Shown piece after piece: positions 63,995 through 64,000 of a DNA stretch of 64,000 bases. Below the pieces are notes generated by a model. The model saw nothing but the letters and a program-made list of their open reading frames with translations. It was not told the DNA's origin and searched no databases. The stretch is from Streptomyces radiopugnans. Lineage in GTDB: Bacteria > Actinomycetota > Actinomycetes > Streptomycetales > Streptomycetaceae. Location: assembly GCF_900110735.1 (NCBI RefSeq), contig NZ_FOET01000010.1, forward strand, positions 62,001 to 126,000. The letters are read 5' to 3'. The position numbers and the translations under genes were made by a program. How positions within the stretch are numbered: position 1 is the stretch's first letter; every line of letters begins with the position of its first letter.

Positions 63995-64000
63995 TCCGGG

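Overview
The window is a contiguous piece of a very GC-rich actinobacterial chromosome, almost certainly Streptomyces or a close relative. Evidence: coding sequences with strongly G/C-biased third positions, frequent GTG starts, 4-bp GTGA/ATGA gene overlaps, long perfect GC hairpins as terminators, and typical Streptomyces families (an LAETG-type sortase substrate, small rodlin-like secreted proteins, LuxR-type regulators, a Leloir galTEK operon beside a sodium symporter). Most of it is core, vertically inherited chromosome: pmt, PBP, galTEK, ppc, pth-rplY-prs-glmU, mfd, surA-like and mazG.

Layout. 1-2.0 kb: the 3' end of a protein O-mannosyltransferase and two paralogous small secreted rodlin-like genes. 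2.4-9.3 kb: an NTF2-like penicillin-binding protein, an unknown gene, an ABC-F ATPase and a membrane-anchored PQQ-repeat protein. 9.5-17.1 kb: a galactose region in which a symporter gene and galT-galE-galK diverge from a promoter carrying four 10-bp-phased repeats, flanked by two LuxR-type regulators (one lacks the phospho-acceptor Asp). 17.1-24.8 kb: MarR/methyltransferase divergent pair, a frameshifted VOC gene, a desaturase-TetR operon with an operator, ppc, and an LAETG surface protein. 25-29.7 kb: housekeeping genes pth, rplY, prs and glmU. 30-35.8 kb: a coiled-coil protein and then a dense cluster of polymorphic-toxin-type domains. 35.8-38.2 kb: an orphan histidine kinase, an HTH/homing-endonuclease-like gene and tRNA-Gln(UUG). 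38.6-46.9 kb: an ABC transporter pair, mfd and an aldo/keto reductase. 47-52.8 kb: an ATP-grasp ligase plus CocE-type hydrolase, and a membrane protein coupled to a soluble Ser/Thr kinase. 53-61.7 kb: glycosyltransferases (GT2, polysialyltransferase-like, GT29-like, and a GT8-TPR-pyruvyltransferase fusion) plus an acyltransferase, suggesting a surface glycopolymer locus around a surA-like lipoprotein gene. 61.7-64 kb: mazG, a DUF6479-type membrane protein and a YhhN family protein.

The most interesting part is 31.1-35.85 kb. Four genes there carry toxin-derived catalytic domains and SUKH-superfamily immunity domains: a WHH-type HNH nuclease-like domain fused to SUKH-1; an Imm35-like domain, a long Pro/Gly linker, a deaminase-like domain and SUKH-4 in one chain; and, divergently, a YwqJ-type deaminase translationally coupled to a SUKH-3 protein. 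None has a visible secretion signal, and in two of the four the toxin-like and immunity-like parts are in one polypeptide. This looks like an intracellular, chromosomally fixed derivative of contact-dependent toxin/immunity systems. Domain calls were made by eye from motifs and need a profile search.
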